Source: Hibiscus mutabilis
Lineage: Eukaryota; Streptophyta; Magnoliopsida; Malvales; Malvaceae
Assembly: GCA_019671005.1 (NCBI GenBank)
Contig: CM033744.1
Span: 1,764,208 to 1,828,207 of the forward strand
DNA length: 64,000 bases
Reading direction: 5' to 3'
In this document: piece by piece, positions 1 to 12,014 of the stretch
Layout: the number at the start of each line of letters is the position of its first letter
Position numbering within the stretch: the stretch's first letter is position 1
Notes under the pieces: generated by a model
Told to the model about the DNA's origin: nothing
Seen by the model: only the letters and a program-made list of their open reading frames with translations
Database searches by the model: none
Position numbers and translations under genes: made by a program

Positions 1-479
1 TGAAAAATACAGGGACTAATAGCAGAGTTTGATCTTGTTATTATGGAGAAACGAAGTCAATTTGAAGTACATTACCTCTAGATCTAGAAGTTTGAAGCAC
101 TGCATTCAACTGATTCTCTCTTTTAAGTTGCTTAAACTTGCTGAAAATATCTTCTTATTTGCTACTTATCTCCCTGTTATGCTGAAATCTGAGATTCGAT
201 CTCTTACTTTAATTTGGTATAATTTGATTCTGTAGTTGTATAATGTTATTCGGAGCTCTGAGTTAATAACATCCACCTGGTCCTAATTGTTATCGATTGT
301 ATTGCGAAAGTAGAGAGATTAAATCACAAATTTTGGTTAACTAGGGGACTAATACCATGATTAGATCATTGTACTTTTGTTATTGTTTCACTTTCAATAT
401 GTAGTCCCTCACAAGTTGAAATTTAATCATTCCAATGTTTTAATATGATAATGTTGCCTTTTGATCTTTGATTGTATAG

Positions 480-1096
480 GAGGAATTTGAGGCCTATGCC
501 GAGAAAGTTAAGACCCTCCCAACGACTCCTTCGAACGAAGACATGCTCATTCTGTATGGACACTACAAACAAGCTTCGGTTGGACCAGTGAACACCAGTC
601 AGTATACATATAACCCATTTTAACCTTTTCTTTAGTAACTTAATATTGCTCGGACTTTCCATTAATCCGATAGTATTTGACACATGGATATGGAGATATA
701 ACCTCCATAGATCCTTCTATTAATCATATGTCTGTTAGATAAATATCCATATCGTACAATTAGACACGAGTCTAAGTAACATGCTAGTTAATAATTATAT
801 GATAAAGAGGCTAATGGTTATACTTTTCCTATACAAAGGCCGTCCCGGAATGTTGGACTTGAGGGGAAAGGCCAAGTGGGATGCATGGAAGGCTATTGAA
901 GGTAATGCTACGTTTGAATCAGCATAGATTATAAGATTGCTAGTTGGTTTAATTGGCAATTGTTATTAACATGTATGAATGAATTTATGTTCGATTCTGG
1001 TTTCGGTTTTCGATAGGGAAATCCAAGGAGGAAGCAATGGGTGATTACATCACCAAAGTAAAACAGCTGCTGGAGGCTGCTGGAATGCCTGCTTGA
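480..1096 (+). CDS. ACBP: Acyl-CoA-binding protein, small (10 kDa) class, 5' end missing
   Basis: Binds long-chain acyl-CoA esters in the cytosol and carries them between lipid pathways. Three exons are visible: 480-597, 839-901 and 1017-1096, with GT/AG introns whose phases match; stop TGA at 1094-1096. They encode about 86 residues, against roughly 90 for plant class I ACBPs, so only a few N-terminal residues lie in an exon left of the window. Family landmarks are present in order: EEFEAYAEKVKTLP, LYGHYKQASVGPVNTS, RPGM, KWDAWKAIEG and the helix-4 segment AMGDYITKVKQLLEAAG. No ankyrin, kelch or membrane segment follows, so this is the small soluble form, like Arabidopsis ACBP6. The frame is intact. 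A degraded copy lies tail-to-tail at 9812-10076. Confidence 0.93.
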
Positions 1097-1175
1097 TGTG
1101 TGTGACCATGAAAGAAAATGGCGTAATTTCAAGCCCTTGTTTGTTTACATGGGTTTGAAACAAGTCATAACTAGG

Positions 1176-1292
1176 AATAAACAATGTACTCTTCTTCTAT
1201 TGCTACTCCTATTGTTGAATTTGTGTCGGTTTGAAGTCCGATTATGTAAGTTTTATTTTACTCTGTAGCATGAATGAGGTCGATTGAATAAA
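1176..1292 (+). terminator. Candidate polyadenylation signals of the ACBP gene
   Basis: Two AATAAA hexamers, at 1176-1181 and 1287-1292, lie 80 and 190 bases after the stop codon in T-rich sequence. This is the usual layout of a plant 3' UTR. Which one is used cannot be told from sequence. Confidence 0.5.
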
Positions 1293-1450
1293 TCTTTATG
1301 GTGTTTGTGCTATCGGAAAACGGCCGTAAGTTTCAAATCTAAGGCCGCACGGTTGCTTAACTAAAGCCGCCCTGGCAGGTAAGTCCAGTATTTGCCTGTT
1401 TTGGCACCCGTGCTATACCTGATGAATTTAGGGTCATATGCATATTGATG

Positions 1451-1846
1451 TAGGGATGGCAAAAAAAACCCGAAATTGTCGGGTTCCAACCCAATGCGAT
1501 CCGGTAGGGTTGGATTTTTTTTGAATTTTCGGTTTTCGGGTCGGGCTTGAGTCGGGTTTGGGTTTAGGGTGGAAATTCCCCGACCTGCCCCGGTTTATTT
1601 ATAAATATATATTTATATTTATATTTATTATATTTTATGTATTATATTTAATAGTTTATTAATTTTTTTCGGGTCAAGTTTAATCGAGTTTTTTATTAAA
1701 ATTTCGGGATTGAGTCAGAGTTAGGTTATACTTTTATTAATATTGAGTTGGGTCGGAATAAAGATATATGAAGGTTGGGTCGGGTCGAAGATTTAAATTT
1801 TCGGGTCGGTCAAAAAACTGCCTCGACCCGTCCTGTTGCCATCCTA
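1451..1846. mobile_element. hAT-type MITE (TAGGGATGGCAA termini)
   Basis: The element starts TAGGGATGGCAA and ends TTGCCATCCTA, so its tips are near-perfect inverted repeats. The 7-bp direct repeat ATTGATG flanks it (1444-1450 and 1847-1853), close to the 8-bp duplication usual for hAT. The interior is rich in GGGTCGGG-type motifs around an AT-rich core and has no coding capacity. A relative in the same orientation lies at 9058-9446. Confidence 0.75.
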
Positions 1847-1975
1847 ATTGATGTGAGATGTGCTTTTGTTGTTTAGCTAATAATATTGCTTGTGATATTA
1901 AGTATGGGTTGGTATTTGTATACAATATTGATGGTGGGCGGGGGGAAGTTGGTGGGTCATTCCGTATAATTTTTT

Positions 1976-2653
1976 TGGTAAAGTACACAAATAGTCACTA
2001 AATTATCCTAAAAATATAAAATGGTCACCAAACTTTTAAAAGTTATATAATGGGCATTAAAGTTTAGTTTTTGTTACAAAATGGTCACTAAGCTTCCATA
2101 TTTATACATTCAATCAATTTAGTCTTAATTTAACCTTCATTATTGATGTCTAAATTGATTGAACGTATAAATATTGAGGATTAAATATGTTGTTATACAA
2201 TTTTTTTAGTAAAGTACATAAATAGTCACTAAACTATCCTAAAAATACAAAATGGTCACCAAACTTTTAAAAGTTATATAATGGGCATTAAAGTTTAGTT
2301 TTTGTTACAAAATGGTCACTAAGCCTTTAACTGTCGTTAAGTGAATGACGTGACAGTTACGAAAATTTAAATAATAACACAGTTAATCCTCATATTCACA
2401 CATTCAATCAATTTAGTCTTAATTTAACCCTCATTATTGATGTCTAAATGACTGAACATGTAAATATTGAGGATTAAATATGTTGTTATACAAATTTTCG
2501 TGACTGCCAAGTCACCCAGTTAACAACAGTTAACGACTCAATGACCATTTTGTAATAAAAATAAAGTTAAATACCCATTATGTAACATTTGAAAGTTTGG
2601 TGACAATTTTATATTTTTTGAGATAGTTTAGTGACCATTTGTGTACTTTACCC
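1976..2653. mobile_element. Mutator-type MITE with a duplicated terminal repeat
   Basis: The left end reads GGTAAAGTACACAAATAGTCAC and the right end GTGACCATTTGTGTACTTTACCC, an inverted pair that extends inward for roughly 100 bases. The left arm occurs twice, at 1977-2092 and 2208-2325, nearly identical, which suggests one copy nested in or beside another. No coding sequence. Confidence 0.65.
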
Positions 2654-2689
2654 AAAGATTTTTTTCCTTCATGTTTTTCTTTGGTAAAA

Positions 2690-4632
2690 TACCGTAATAT
2701 TTACTAATAGGTTGGTTAAAGTGATAAGTAGCTTGGTATTGCTTAAGTTGATCTAAAATCTTGGGAGATTTACTCACTAAAGTCAGGTGAGCGACGCGGA
2801 TCGATCTGGATTAAATGGATTAAGATTCAACCATAAACTTAACAATTTAGCTTTTGGTTTATGACCGACAAAACAATCATAATTGTAAATTGTAGGGTAA
2901 TTAATAAACTATAATTTAACTTTTTTTTTGTTGAGGTTTTTGAACATATTGTATGTCAGGATGGGTTATTTATAATTAGATAATTAAATTATTGTTGATT
3001 GAGTTTTAGTTTGGTTGATATAATTGTTATTGTAATATCTAAGAGGACGCGAGCTTGAATACGCACGCATAAACGTGTTCTTTCGATTTTATTGAATTTT
3101 TACAAAGCAATTTTTTGACAAAAAAATAAAATCAGAATTTTTTACAAAGCATTAGAATCTTATAGTCGTAATTTTTTTGAACAATGGCATCTGAATTTTA
3201 TCAATCACCATGAAAGATAATACAATACAGCGCATCAAAAAAGAGAAAAAAGGGACAAGTCCACAAAAAGTCTCTTACAATGGCACAAAGAAAAAGAAAG
3301 CAAACACTTCTATCGAGATTAGCAAAATCCAAAAACCTTCCCGAATCTCTTTGTCTCTATCCAAACGAAATGTTTTATAGGGTGAAAAAGGAGTGGTGAG
3401 CGAACTAAGCTATCAGGTAGATTGCTTCCCTACCCAGATCTGATTACATCGGCAACCAACCATCAACCGAGTGGAGATCCATCTTTCTAAGACCACCGAC
3501 AGAACCATAATCAGAGATTAGCGTCGTAGAAATTTCTGTACGAGCATCAACAGACCTCTAAGGTATGCTGAAATCATGCTACAAGGATAGATTAAACGAA
3601 CCACAAAAAAATTAAAGAAAAACGTGTCACAAGGAAAAGAAAACGACTGCCAAAAAGGCAGAAATTCTTATTAAAATGTGAAAAAACAAGAGAAAACAAA
3701 AAAATAATAGACCTGGTGATCGACAACCAATACTAAAATTGATTGCCGACCACCAACCAAAAGAATAAAAGTAAAATTACAGGCGGCAGAGATTTAAGAG
3801 AGCGCAGCTAGGTTAAAACTTCAAATGACTCTTTGATCCATAAAAGTGGTATAAATGAAGTTTATACAAGCTTATTTATAGTCGTAATTTTTTTATGTTT
3901 ATTTATTGCATAAAAATTTAATTATATATCTTTAGTATGAAATTAAATGGATGCATTTATTGTTTAAAAATGTATACAGTTGAATCAAAATTAAAGTTAT
4001 ATTTGTACAATTAAATCAAAATCAAAATTTTATGTATATTCAAACAAATTAAGATTTCATGTGTATAATTAATTAAAAATTAAAATTTTATGTAAAATTG
4101 CAGAATTAATCGCATTATATATTTAGGGTTTTGAACAATTTCTTGAAAACATTTAAAGAGAATCCCCTTTTTAAAGAATATTATGGGAAATAATTCTAGA
4201 ATTTATTTCTGATAAAGAAAGGTTTAGAATCTTTCAAAGAAAAAAAAAAGGAATACCACTTCCTGATATTTTATACATTTAAGGACATTCCAAAATTCAA
4301 ACAAGCATATTAAAAAAGGGAAAGTCTTTCCCAAAAGAAAAACAAAAATAATAATAAAATAAAAGTAAATGGGAAGAAATTAACAAAATGCAAAGATGAT
4401 GGATGGAAAATAACTCCAACAAAGGTTAGGTACAATGGTAAGATATATTGATCTCTTAAAAAGAGAACTTAGGTTTGAGTATTAGAGATGACATTGACCA
4501 TGTTTAGTAAACAACGTTTTGAGAATTTTTTTTAGAGATTTGAGCTAAAATTAAAAGTTTAATCAATTAAATACGCTAATTTAGATGTTTGGTGAATAGC
4601 GGATTGAGGTGAAATCTCTAATTTTTTTAAAA
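2690..4632. repeat. Direct repeat, copy R1
   Basis: This stretch realigns with 5816-7215 in the same orientation. Shared landmarks include GTGATAAGTARCTTGGTATT, TGACCGACAAAACAATCATA and CTTGAAAACRTTTAAAGAGA. Copy R1 holds a 0.7 kb retroposon (3179-3894) that R2 lacks, and R2 holds a 0.2 kb insert (5885-6090) that R1 lacks. No genes are visible in either. Family unknown. Confidence 0.75.
3179..3894 (-). mobile_element. Retroposon insertion with 18-bp target duplication
   Basis: The 18-mer TATAGTCGTAATTTTTTT occurs at 3161-3178 and again at 3877-3894 and brackets an insert of about 700 bases. The paralogous R2 repeat has the same locus once, without insert, near 6483, an empty site. Read on the minus strand, the insert ends in an A-run inside the duplication, as expected of target-primed reverse transcription. 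The 3' part resembles the untranslated tail of a 5'-truncated LINE, but I see no reverse-transcriptase coding. A SINE or processed-transcript origin is possible. Confidence 0.7.
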
Positions 4633-4982
4633 AGGTAAACTACATAAATGACCACCATACTTTGGGTTTGGTCTTGATTTGACTACTATACTTTTTTTCG
4701 AAGCAATTAGACCACTATACTATTAAAATGGATTCAATGTGACAACTTGCCGTATGAACCTAACGAAGGGAGTGACATGACAGTTAGTAAAAAGTTGTAT
4801 AATTACATATTTGATCCTCGCTATTTACACATTTTATCAATTTGGTCCTAATTTTATTTAATAAAATAATTTGATTATTTAATTATGTGGCGACATGTGT
4901 TGCCACCTTATTGGAGGACTTTATCTATACAATTTTTATTTTCCACCTAATTGAAGGAGGAAAATAAAAGAATGCACTGTTC
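4633..4982. other. Gene-free AT-rich sequence with a half-MITE-like motif
   Basis: Begins GGTAAACTACATAAATGACC, which resembles the tip of a Mutator-type MITE, but I find no matching right end. No coding region is seen. Confidence 0.4.
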
Positions 4983-5050
4983 GCTCCTAGTAGGAATCAA
5001 ACCTAGGTAAGCCTAGTGTAAAGAGCATGAGTTTACCATTAAGCCAAGTA
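4983..5050 (-). repeat. tRNA-like relic (possible SINE head)
   Basis: On the minus strand an A-box-like TGGCTTAATGG is followed about 35 bases later by a B-box-like GGTTTGATTCC. The stems of a full cloverleaf are not convincing, so this is not called as a tRNA gene. A tRNA-derived SINE head or dead tRNA copy is the likely source. Confidence 0.4.
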
Positions 5051-5104
5051 CAATTTTAAGATATAAAACACAAACTTTAATATATAAGTTAATTTGTTAT
5101 TAAT

Positions 5105-5808
5105 GCCAGTAAAAAAATAAAATAAATATGGATAAAGGAGACTCGAACATGACATACTTGGGATGTATAAAAACATTTAAACTACTAAAATTAACACAAT
5201 AATTAAGTTAAAGTTGACAACATTATATATATATATATATTAAACTATTGTTAATACATGATTTAAAATAAAATTAGTTTTAAGATTTTTGTATTTTTAA
5301 ACTAAATTTAATATAGTTTTCTTTTCCACATTTATTTTTATAATTTCACAAATATAATGAATGAATTGATTTTTTCACTTAACTAATAATTTCAATATTT
5401 ATTAACAAAGTTTATCTAAATTATTATTATATATGAAATTATATTAAAAATTTAAAATTTTAAAATTATATCAGTTCATTTGAATCATATTCGTGAGTTT
5501 AGATCCTTTAAATGAATTTTTTATATTTTTTATTTTTAATATAATTTCACTTATATAATAAATTAAAGTATTTTTTAATAAAATATAAAATTATTAATTA
5601 AATTTGAAAAATAATTCAATGATTATAAATGTAAAATTATAAAAAAAGTATGGAAAAAAACATATTAAATTTAGTTTAAAAATATAAGTGTGTCATCTTT
5701 AATTTAATTATTAGATTTGTTTTAGTGATTTAAATGTTTTTATACATCCCAAGTGTCATGTTCGAGTCCTCTTTATCCATAATTATTTTATTTTATACTG
5801 GCATTACT
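5105..5808. mobile_element. Foldback element, long imperfect hairpin
   Basis: The outer arm ATTAATGCCAGTA...GGATAAAGGAGACTCGAAC at 5105-5190 is mirrored at 5725-5808. Inner blocks also pair, for example 5290-5350 with 5625-5695. Almost the whole element is therefore one inverted repeat with arms of about 350 bases. It is very AT-rich and has no coding sequence. Confidence 0.7.
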
Positions 5809-5815
5809 GTAATCT

Positions 5816-7215
5816 TTATTAACATGTTAGATCAAGTGATAAGTAACTTGGTATTACTTAAGTTAGTATTTAATTCGAGGTATTGAGCAGAGATGGACCT
5901 ATAAGGGGCTGGAGGGGGCGATCGCCCCTTAAAAATTTGAAATTCCTATATGATTTAGAAATTTTCTAAAAAATTTCTATGTATTTCCTATTGAAAATCT
6001 ATATTCGCCCCTTAAAATTTTATAAAATTGCCCCTCTTAAAATTTTATAGGTTCGCCTCCCCTAACATAAAGTTCTGCGCCCGTCTCTAATTTTGGGAGA
6101 TTTATCCACTAAAATCATGTGAGCGACGTGAATCGATCTAAATTAAATGGATTAAGATTCAACCATATACTTAACAATTTATTTTTAGTTTATGACCGAC
6201 AAAACAATCATAATCGTAAATTGTAGGGTAATTAATAAATTATAATTTAATTTTTTTGTTAAGGTTTTTGAAAATATTGTAGGTCAGGATGGGTTATTTA
6301 TAATTAGATAATTAAATTATTGTTGATTGAATTTTAGTTTAGTTGATATAATTGTTATTTTAATATTTAAGAGGACGTGAGAACGCATAAACGTGTATGA
6401 TCTTTCCATTTTATTTAATTTTTACAAAGCAATCTTTTTGACAAAAAAATAAAATCAGAATTTTTACAAAGCATTGGAATCGTATAGTCATAAATTTTTT
6501 ATGTTTTTTTTATTGCATAAAAATTTAATTATATATCTTTAGTATAAAATTAAATGGATGTATTTATTTTTTAAAATGTGTACAGTTGAATTAAAATTAA
6601 AGTTGTATTTGTACAATTAAATCAAAATCAAAATTTTATGTACATTCAAAAAAAAATAAGATTTTATGTGTATAATTAATTAAAAATTAAATTTTATGTG
6701 TATAATTGCATAATTAATCGCGTTATATATTTAGGGTTTTGAAAAATTTCTTGAAAACGTTTAAAGAGAATCCCCTTTTTAAATAATATTATGGGAAATA
6801 ATTCTAGAATTTATTTTTGATAAAGAAAGGTTTAGATTCTTTCAAAGAAAAAAAGGAATACCACTTCCTAATATTTTATACATTTGAGGCATTCCAAATT
6901 TCAAAAGAGAATATTAGAAAAGGGAAAATCTTTCCCAAAATAAAAACAAAAATAATAATAAAATAAAAATAAATGGGAAGAAATTAACAAAATGTAAAGA
7001 TGATGGATGGAAAATAACTACCGACAAGGGTTGGGTGTAATGACGAGACACATTACTTTTTTAAGAAGAAAATTTAGGTTTGAGTCTTGAAAATAACATT
7101 ATCCTATTTAGTAAACAACGATTTGAGAAAAAATTAGAAGTTTGACCTGTCAAATATGTTAATTTAGTTGTTTGGTGAATATCGGATTAGGGTAAAACCT
7201 CTAATTTTGAAAAAA
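5816..7215. repeat. Direct repeat, copy R2
   Basis: Second copy of the 2690-4632 repeat in the same orientation. It keeps the empty site of the retroposon found in R1. An insert at 5885-6090, whose ends read GAGATGG and CCGTCTC, is absent from R1. Many small indels separate the copies, so the duplication is not recent. Confidence 0.75.
5885..6090. mobile_element. Short insert in R2, MITE-like
   Basis: About 200 bases interrupt R2 relative to R1. The ends contain the inverted pair GAGATGG / CCGTCTC, and a self-complementary GGGGGCGATCGCCCCTT core is present. No target duplication could be settled. Confidence 0.4.
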
Positions 7216-7757
7216 AAATGCTTTGTATGAGCTTTTTAAAATTAGAGGTTTTGACAGAATTATAAAGACCATTTTACCCTTAACAACTATAAAAAATGTC
7301 CAAATAATTTAATCATCATTTCTATTTTAATTATTCACCATCACGCATTTACATTGTGACATTTGTAAACTAAAACATTTTTTATTCTCTCACATTTAAA
7401 TTTATATTTAATAATTAATTAAATTGTATTAAAAATAATTATATAAATAATAAATTAATATATACATCCTTCAAGTATGTTTAGTAATGTTATATTAAAA
7501 AATATTTTTCATAATCTAATTAATATTAATAGATACATAATATTGATAACTACTAAACTATTCAAACAAGTATAAAAAATAATCATGTCCTTATATATAT
7601 TTTGCTTGTTTAAATAATCAAACTGCTATCGGCTATCAGTTAATTTTACCAAACACTTTTATACAATTAGCTAATACAATCTGCTAGTCAAATCAGTTAA
7701 TATAATCAACTATCAGCTAATATAATTCGCTATCAGCTATCTGCTAATTGCCAAACA
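7090..7757. mobile_element. Candidate hAT-type MITE
   Basis: The left side has TTTAGTAAACAACG and the right side AATTGCCAAACATGATC, a loose inverted pair of the CATGTTTGG type common in plant hAT MITEs. The right third repeats ATCAGCTAATATA-like phrases. The start of a related copy lies at 4498 in R1. Boundaries are uncertain. Confidence 0.35.
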
Positions 7758-7835
7758 TGATCATTGTTGTGATTACCTCGAATTCAAAGTTTAAGATTTT
7801 GAAGGTTGTAAATTTGAAAATTTACCATTGGGGAA

Positions 7836-7962
7836 CATGACCCCTCATAATAACCTTAATATATTTAGATATGATCTATACATAATTTATATAAGATAAA
7901 ATTCGAACTTAATATCTCAAAATATGGTCGGCACATGACCCCTCATAATAACCTTAATATAT
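7836..7962. repeat. Local direct duplication
   Basis: A block of about 33 bases beginning ACATGACCCCTCATAATAAC occurs near 7838 and again near 7926, in the same orientation and with no mismatch in the shared part. It is a small local duplication. Confidence 0.7.
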
Positions 7963-9057
7963 TTGAAAATTGTATCATATAGTCGGTACTTTATTGGTAA
8001 AAAATATGGTACATGTCCTTAAATTTAGGAAAAATGTAAGATTTAGTCCTTGTGCTTAAAATGTGTTAAAACTTAAATCCTTCTATTTTTCTTAATTAAA
8101 AAAATCTTAATCCAATTATTAACACCGTCAATCAACAAATTTTAATAGAATTAACTAACACTGCTAGAGCGACTACATTTTTTAATCGAAAAAAGATTTA
8201 ATTTTTAGTTTTTTTAAAGATTAAGGACTAAGTCTCTAACTTTATCAAAGTAAAAGGGCGAACGGCATATTTTAACCCACTTTATTACATATTTTTACCG
8301 TTTAGTGCAGTAGATATATCCCGACTTGAAATACGAAGAAGGTTAAAATAAAGTCAACGGATCGGTCGAATTTTGAGAAGTTATGCCATGAGGCACCTAA
8401 AATAGGCGCCATTATATAAATTTTTCCTCGGTTATTAAGAATTTATATAAGTATATATATTTTACTATCTATATAAATTCTTATCAGTAAGAATTTAAGT
8501 TATAATATAAATTTTTTTGTAATTATATAAATTCTTACATAAGATAAAATTTACACAAATTCTTACCCAATTGATAAGAATCTATATAATTACACAAATT
8601 CTTACCCAGCTAATAAGAATTTTAATTATACTTAAATTATTACTTCGTCCTACATAAATTATTAGTAAATTGTCTAGGCACCTAGCAAGCCACTTAACCC
8701 TTTTAGAGTTTTCAACTAGCATTTAAACTTTTTAGAACATAATTTTTTAAGGTAGCCACAAAAAATCATTAAAAATTTATTTAAAAAATAACGAGCTGCT
8801 CGCGAACTTATCGAGTCAATTTGGGCCTTACTCGACTCAACTCGTTAAGATCTCGAATCGAGCTTGAGTTCGAATCGAGTTAACTTGAATCGAGCGTTAA
8901 TCGATATTAACTAAGTCGATCTCAAACTGTTTGCAGGCTGCTCAACTCATTAAGCACCTTAGACTTCTCCCGAAATTCAAACTCAATTTAAAAAAATAGG
9001 ATCAAGTTGAAGCGCGTCAAAACTCTAGTTATAATGTGTGACTTCGAAGTTTGATAG
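7963..9057. other. Intergenic, no gene recognised
   Basis: AT-rich sequence with scattered repeats: AAATTCTTAC and its complement recur several times at 8450-8640, and CTCGA/TCGAG words cluster at 8790-8930. Open frames are short and show no protein-family signature. Confidence 0.6.
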
Positions 9058-9446
9058 TAGGGATGGCAATTTTTTTTGAATCCGACGACTTTCGACCTGA
9101 TCCAATGAAGAAAGATCGAATTTATTTTTAAAATTTTTGTTTTTCGGGTCAAATTTTTAAAAGTTTGAGCCGGTTCGAGTTCAAATTTTAGGGCGGAAAT
9201 TCTCCGACCCACCCCTGTTTATTTATAACTATATATATATATATATTATTTTATATATTATATTTAATATTTTTATTAATTTTCTTTGGGACGGGTCAGG
9301 TTTATTCAACTTATTTAATAAAATTTCAGGGTCAGTTTGGATTATAATTTTATTATATCGGGCCAGGTCAAGTATGGAATAAAGATATATTAAACTCGGG
9401 TGGAGTCAAAACTTTAAATTTTTGAGACGAGTTTTTGTCATCCCTA
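9058..9446. mobile_element. hAT-type MITE, second copy of the TAGGGATGGCAA family
   Basis: Ends TAGGGATGGCAA and TTGTCATCCCTA are inverted with one mismatch. The interior shares GGAAATTC-CCGACC and GTTTATTTATAA blocks with the copy at 1451-1846, in the same + orientation. The flanks TTTGATAG and GGTTATAG may be a decayed 8-bp duplication. Confidence 0.7.
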
Positions 9447-9811
9447 GGTTATAGCAACGAAGTGGATCGAGGGATGCCAAGGATAATACCACTTTCTAAA
9501 AATTTTAAATTTTCATATAATTAAAATAGATTTTTATTTTTTATTAAAAATCTAATTACACTCTCTAAAATTTTGTAATTTTACACTTATATTTTCAATA
9601 TAATTTTCTAAAAATTCATACTACTCGTTCTATTTCGAAGATTCGACAAAGAAGGTAGGCAATTTTTCCATTAACATAAATATGCTTATTCCTTTTATGC
9701 TACTAGTAAATAAAAACATGAAGATTTAACTTCAAACAGATGGAAGGCTACATTGCTTATTCTTAGAGTTGCTTAGGCTTGAAATTACACAATTTTCATT
9801 AATCACACAAA

Positions 9812-10076
9812 TCAAGATGTAGCAGCAGCAGCCTCCTGCAGCTGTTTTACCTTGGTGATATAGTCGTTCATCGCTTCCTCCGAAGATTTCCCGTCGAAAA
9901 CACGAAAACCTGATTCGGAAACATAGTCGACTCATATAATGCTATACCAGTTTTCATTGAAACCAACTAATAATCTAACAAATCTGTACTGATTCGAACA
10001 TCGCATTACCTTCAACAGCCTTCCATGCATCCCACTTGGCCTTTTCCTTGAGGTTGAACATTCCGGGACGGCCTTC
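9812..10076 (-). pseudogene. Acyl-CoA-binding protein pseudogene, last two exons only
   Basis: Two exons of the small ACBP family remain on the minus strand. Exon 10072-10010 encodes RPGMFNLKEKAKWDAWKAVEG, and 9891-9812 encodes KSSEEAMNDYITKVKQLQEA and ends in TGA. Their lengths, 63 and 80 bases, equal those of the intact gene at 480-1096. The exon before RPGM is gone: an LTR retrotransposon begins at 10077, four bases upstream of the acceptor. The acceptor of the last exon also looks lost: the intact gene has ...TCGATAG before GGAAA, whereas here it is ...TCGACG. The tail-to-tail arrangement suggests an old inverted duplication. Confidence 0.88.
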
Positions 10077-12011
10077 TGTTGTACCCATTTTTGGTCCGGG
10101 TCAGACCCATTTAAAGTCCATACCCATTACAAACCCAACCAAATCAAATACCCAATTTAACTCATTACTAAATTAACCATAACCCTAAAATAACCTAAAC
10201 CTAAAAAACCCTATCCCCATTACACTCAGCTGCCGCCCTTGACTCTTACCCTCCCACGCGCGTGACCTCCACGCGCAGCACTATTGGCCACAGCCCGCCG
10301 CCTGACACCGCCGCCAAGCCGCACCGTCCAAGTTGCTCCTGCAAAATTAGGCAACAGTCAGATCTGGAAATCAAATGGCATGCAAGTTGTAATGTTTTAT
10401 ATATTATTTTCGGTTATATAAACCCATAAAATCATATGTATTAGACACGGTTTTGAGGAAAAAAAATAGAGAGGAGTTCGAATAGAATATTAAAGAGGAG
10501 GATTCGAACTAAAAAATAGTTTTTTAGTTCGAATACACACAGACAAAAGGGTCGAATCAAACAAGGCAAAAAAAAGGAGGCAGATTCGAAAATATAAATT
10601 TTTTTACCTTAGATTTACGGGTTTAGGAGCCTTTTTGCGAGAATTCGACCCCGGATTCGTGTTCAGCGCATCGAAAGGAGCCGAAAAGTAATCCCTTTTG
10701 CGTTTCCTACCACCGGCGGCGGCGGGGACCACGGCGGCAGGCGTCCACTTCCCCAGCCGGATTGGGCAGAGGATTTAGAGCTCTCTTTTTTTTGTGTTTG
10801 AAACAATGAATATTAGGTTAATTTTTTTAGATTTTAACTTATATACTAGAGTTAAATTAAGGGTAAATTACGGACTAAATCCTCCCTTCCTAGCCCATTT
10901 TTCATTCTCAGTCTGCCTCTTGCTAAATCATATATTTGGTCCCTGTAACTTTCAAATGTCTTGCAATTTCACCCTTATTTAGTTTTTAAGTTTCTATTTT
11001 TTTTATTTTAGTCATTTTCTGATATTTATTTACATATTATCATTATTATTATTATTATTATATATTTTTTGTTTTTATTTTTATGTACTTTATATTTATA
11101 TAGATTTATATTATTATTATTATTATCATTATTATTATTATATGTATATTATTCTTATATTTAATATTATTTTCATGTTTAGTATTATTACTATTATCAT
11201 ATATATATTTTATTTTTTAGTACTTTTTTTACTTTATTTATATATACAGTATATTAGTATTATGTATATATCATTTTGTATATGTTAATATGTTATTTAT
11301 TATCTTTATAATTATTTTTATTTTTGTATACTATATTATGTATTTACTATATTATGTATATTATTTTTAGTATATTATAAATACATGTATATTATTATTA
11401 TTATTTTTTACAATATATGTTCACTATATTTTATAGTATATTATATTATCATACTTATATATTTTTGTTTATTTTATTTTTTTAACTTTCGGTTCATTTA
11501 AGGGAATATTTTCTACTTTATTTCGGATATCGGCTAGGAAGTGACATCCTAATTCATTCAGGTGTCATCTTTCTCGGTTTCGTAAATAAGGAAATGTTTT
11601 CCTTAGACCGTTTTTTGTTTTTTTCGGGATTAAATTCTAAATTAAAAATCAAACTTTTATTTTCTTGCAACGACAACACTAAATTAATGCGGTACCAATT
11701 TTGAGAGTTGTGGGGTGTTAATCCTTCCTCACGCGTAATCGACTCCCGAACCTAAAATTTTGAATCTCTGATTATTTTTTTACAGTGTCCAGCCTACCAA
11801 AGTGGCTGGTGGTGACTTCATCTATTTTTCATATTTCCCATCCATATTTTCCACATTTCCACTATTTCCATTTTTTGTCTTCCTATTTTAAAATTTTACG
11901 GTATTTTGTTGGGAGCATTATCCCGGTGTCCAGGTGACGTCTCCTTTAATATCGTAAAGAAATAATTTTTTTTATAATATTTTTCAGAGGGAGGGTAAAA
12001 CCTCTACGACA
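10077..12011 (+). repeat. LARD 5' LTR, complete
   Basis: About 1935 bases, TGTTGTACCC... to ...CTCTACGACA. It contains long TTA/ATT-rich microsatellite-like tracts (11040-11460) that recur in the other LTR. Confidence 0.8.
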
Positions 12012-12014
12012 GCT

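Noticed and set aside
29..235. Open frame at the window start as the missing first exon of ACBP
   Set aside because: Its peptide has no ACBP similarity, and the expected first exon would supply only about four residues before EEFEAY. The stretch is intron.
1451..9446. The two TAGGGATGGCAA MITEs lie at almost equal distance (about 360 bases) behind the two ACBP stop codons
   Set aside because: Tempting as part of the inverted duplication, but both MITEs have the same + orientation while the ACBP genes are inverted, so they are most simply independent insertions.
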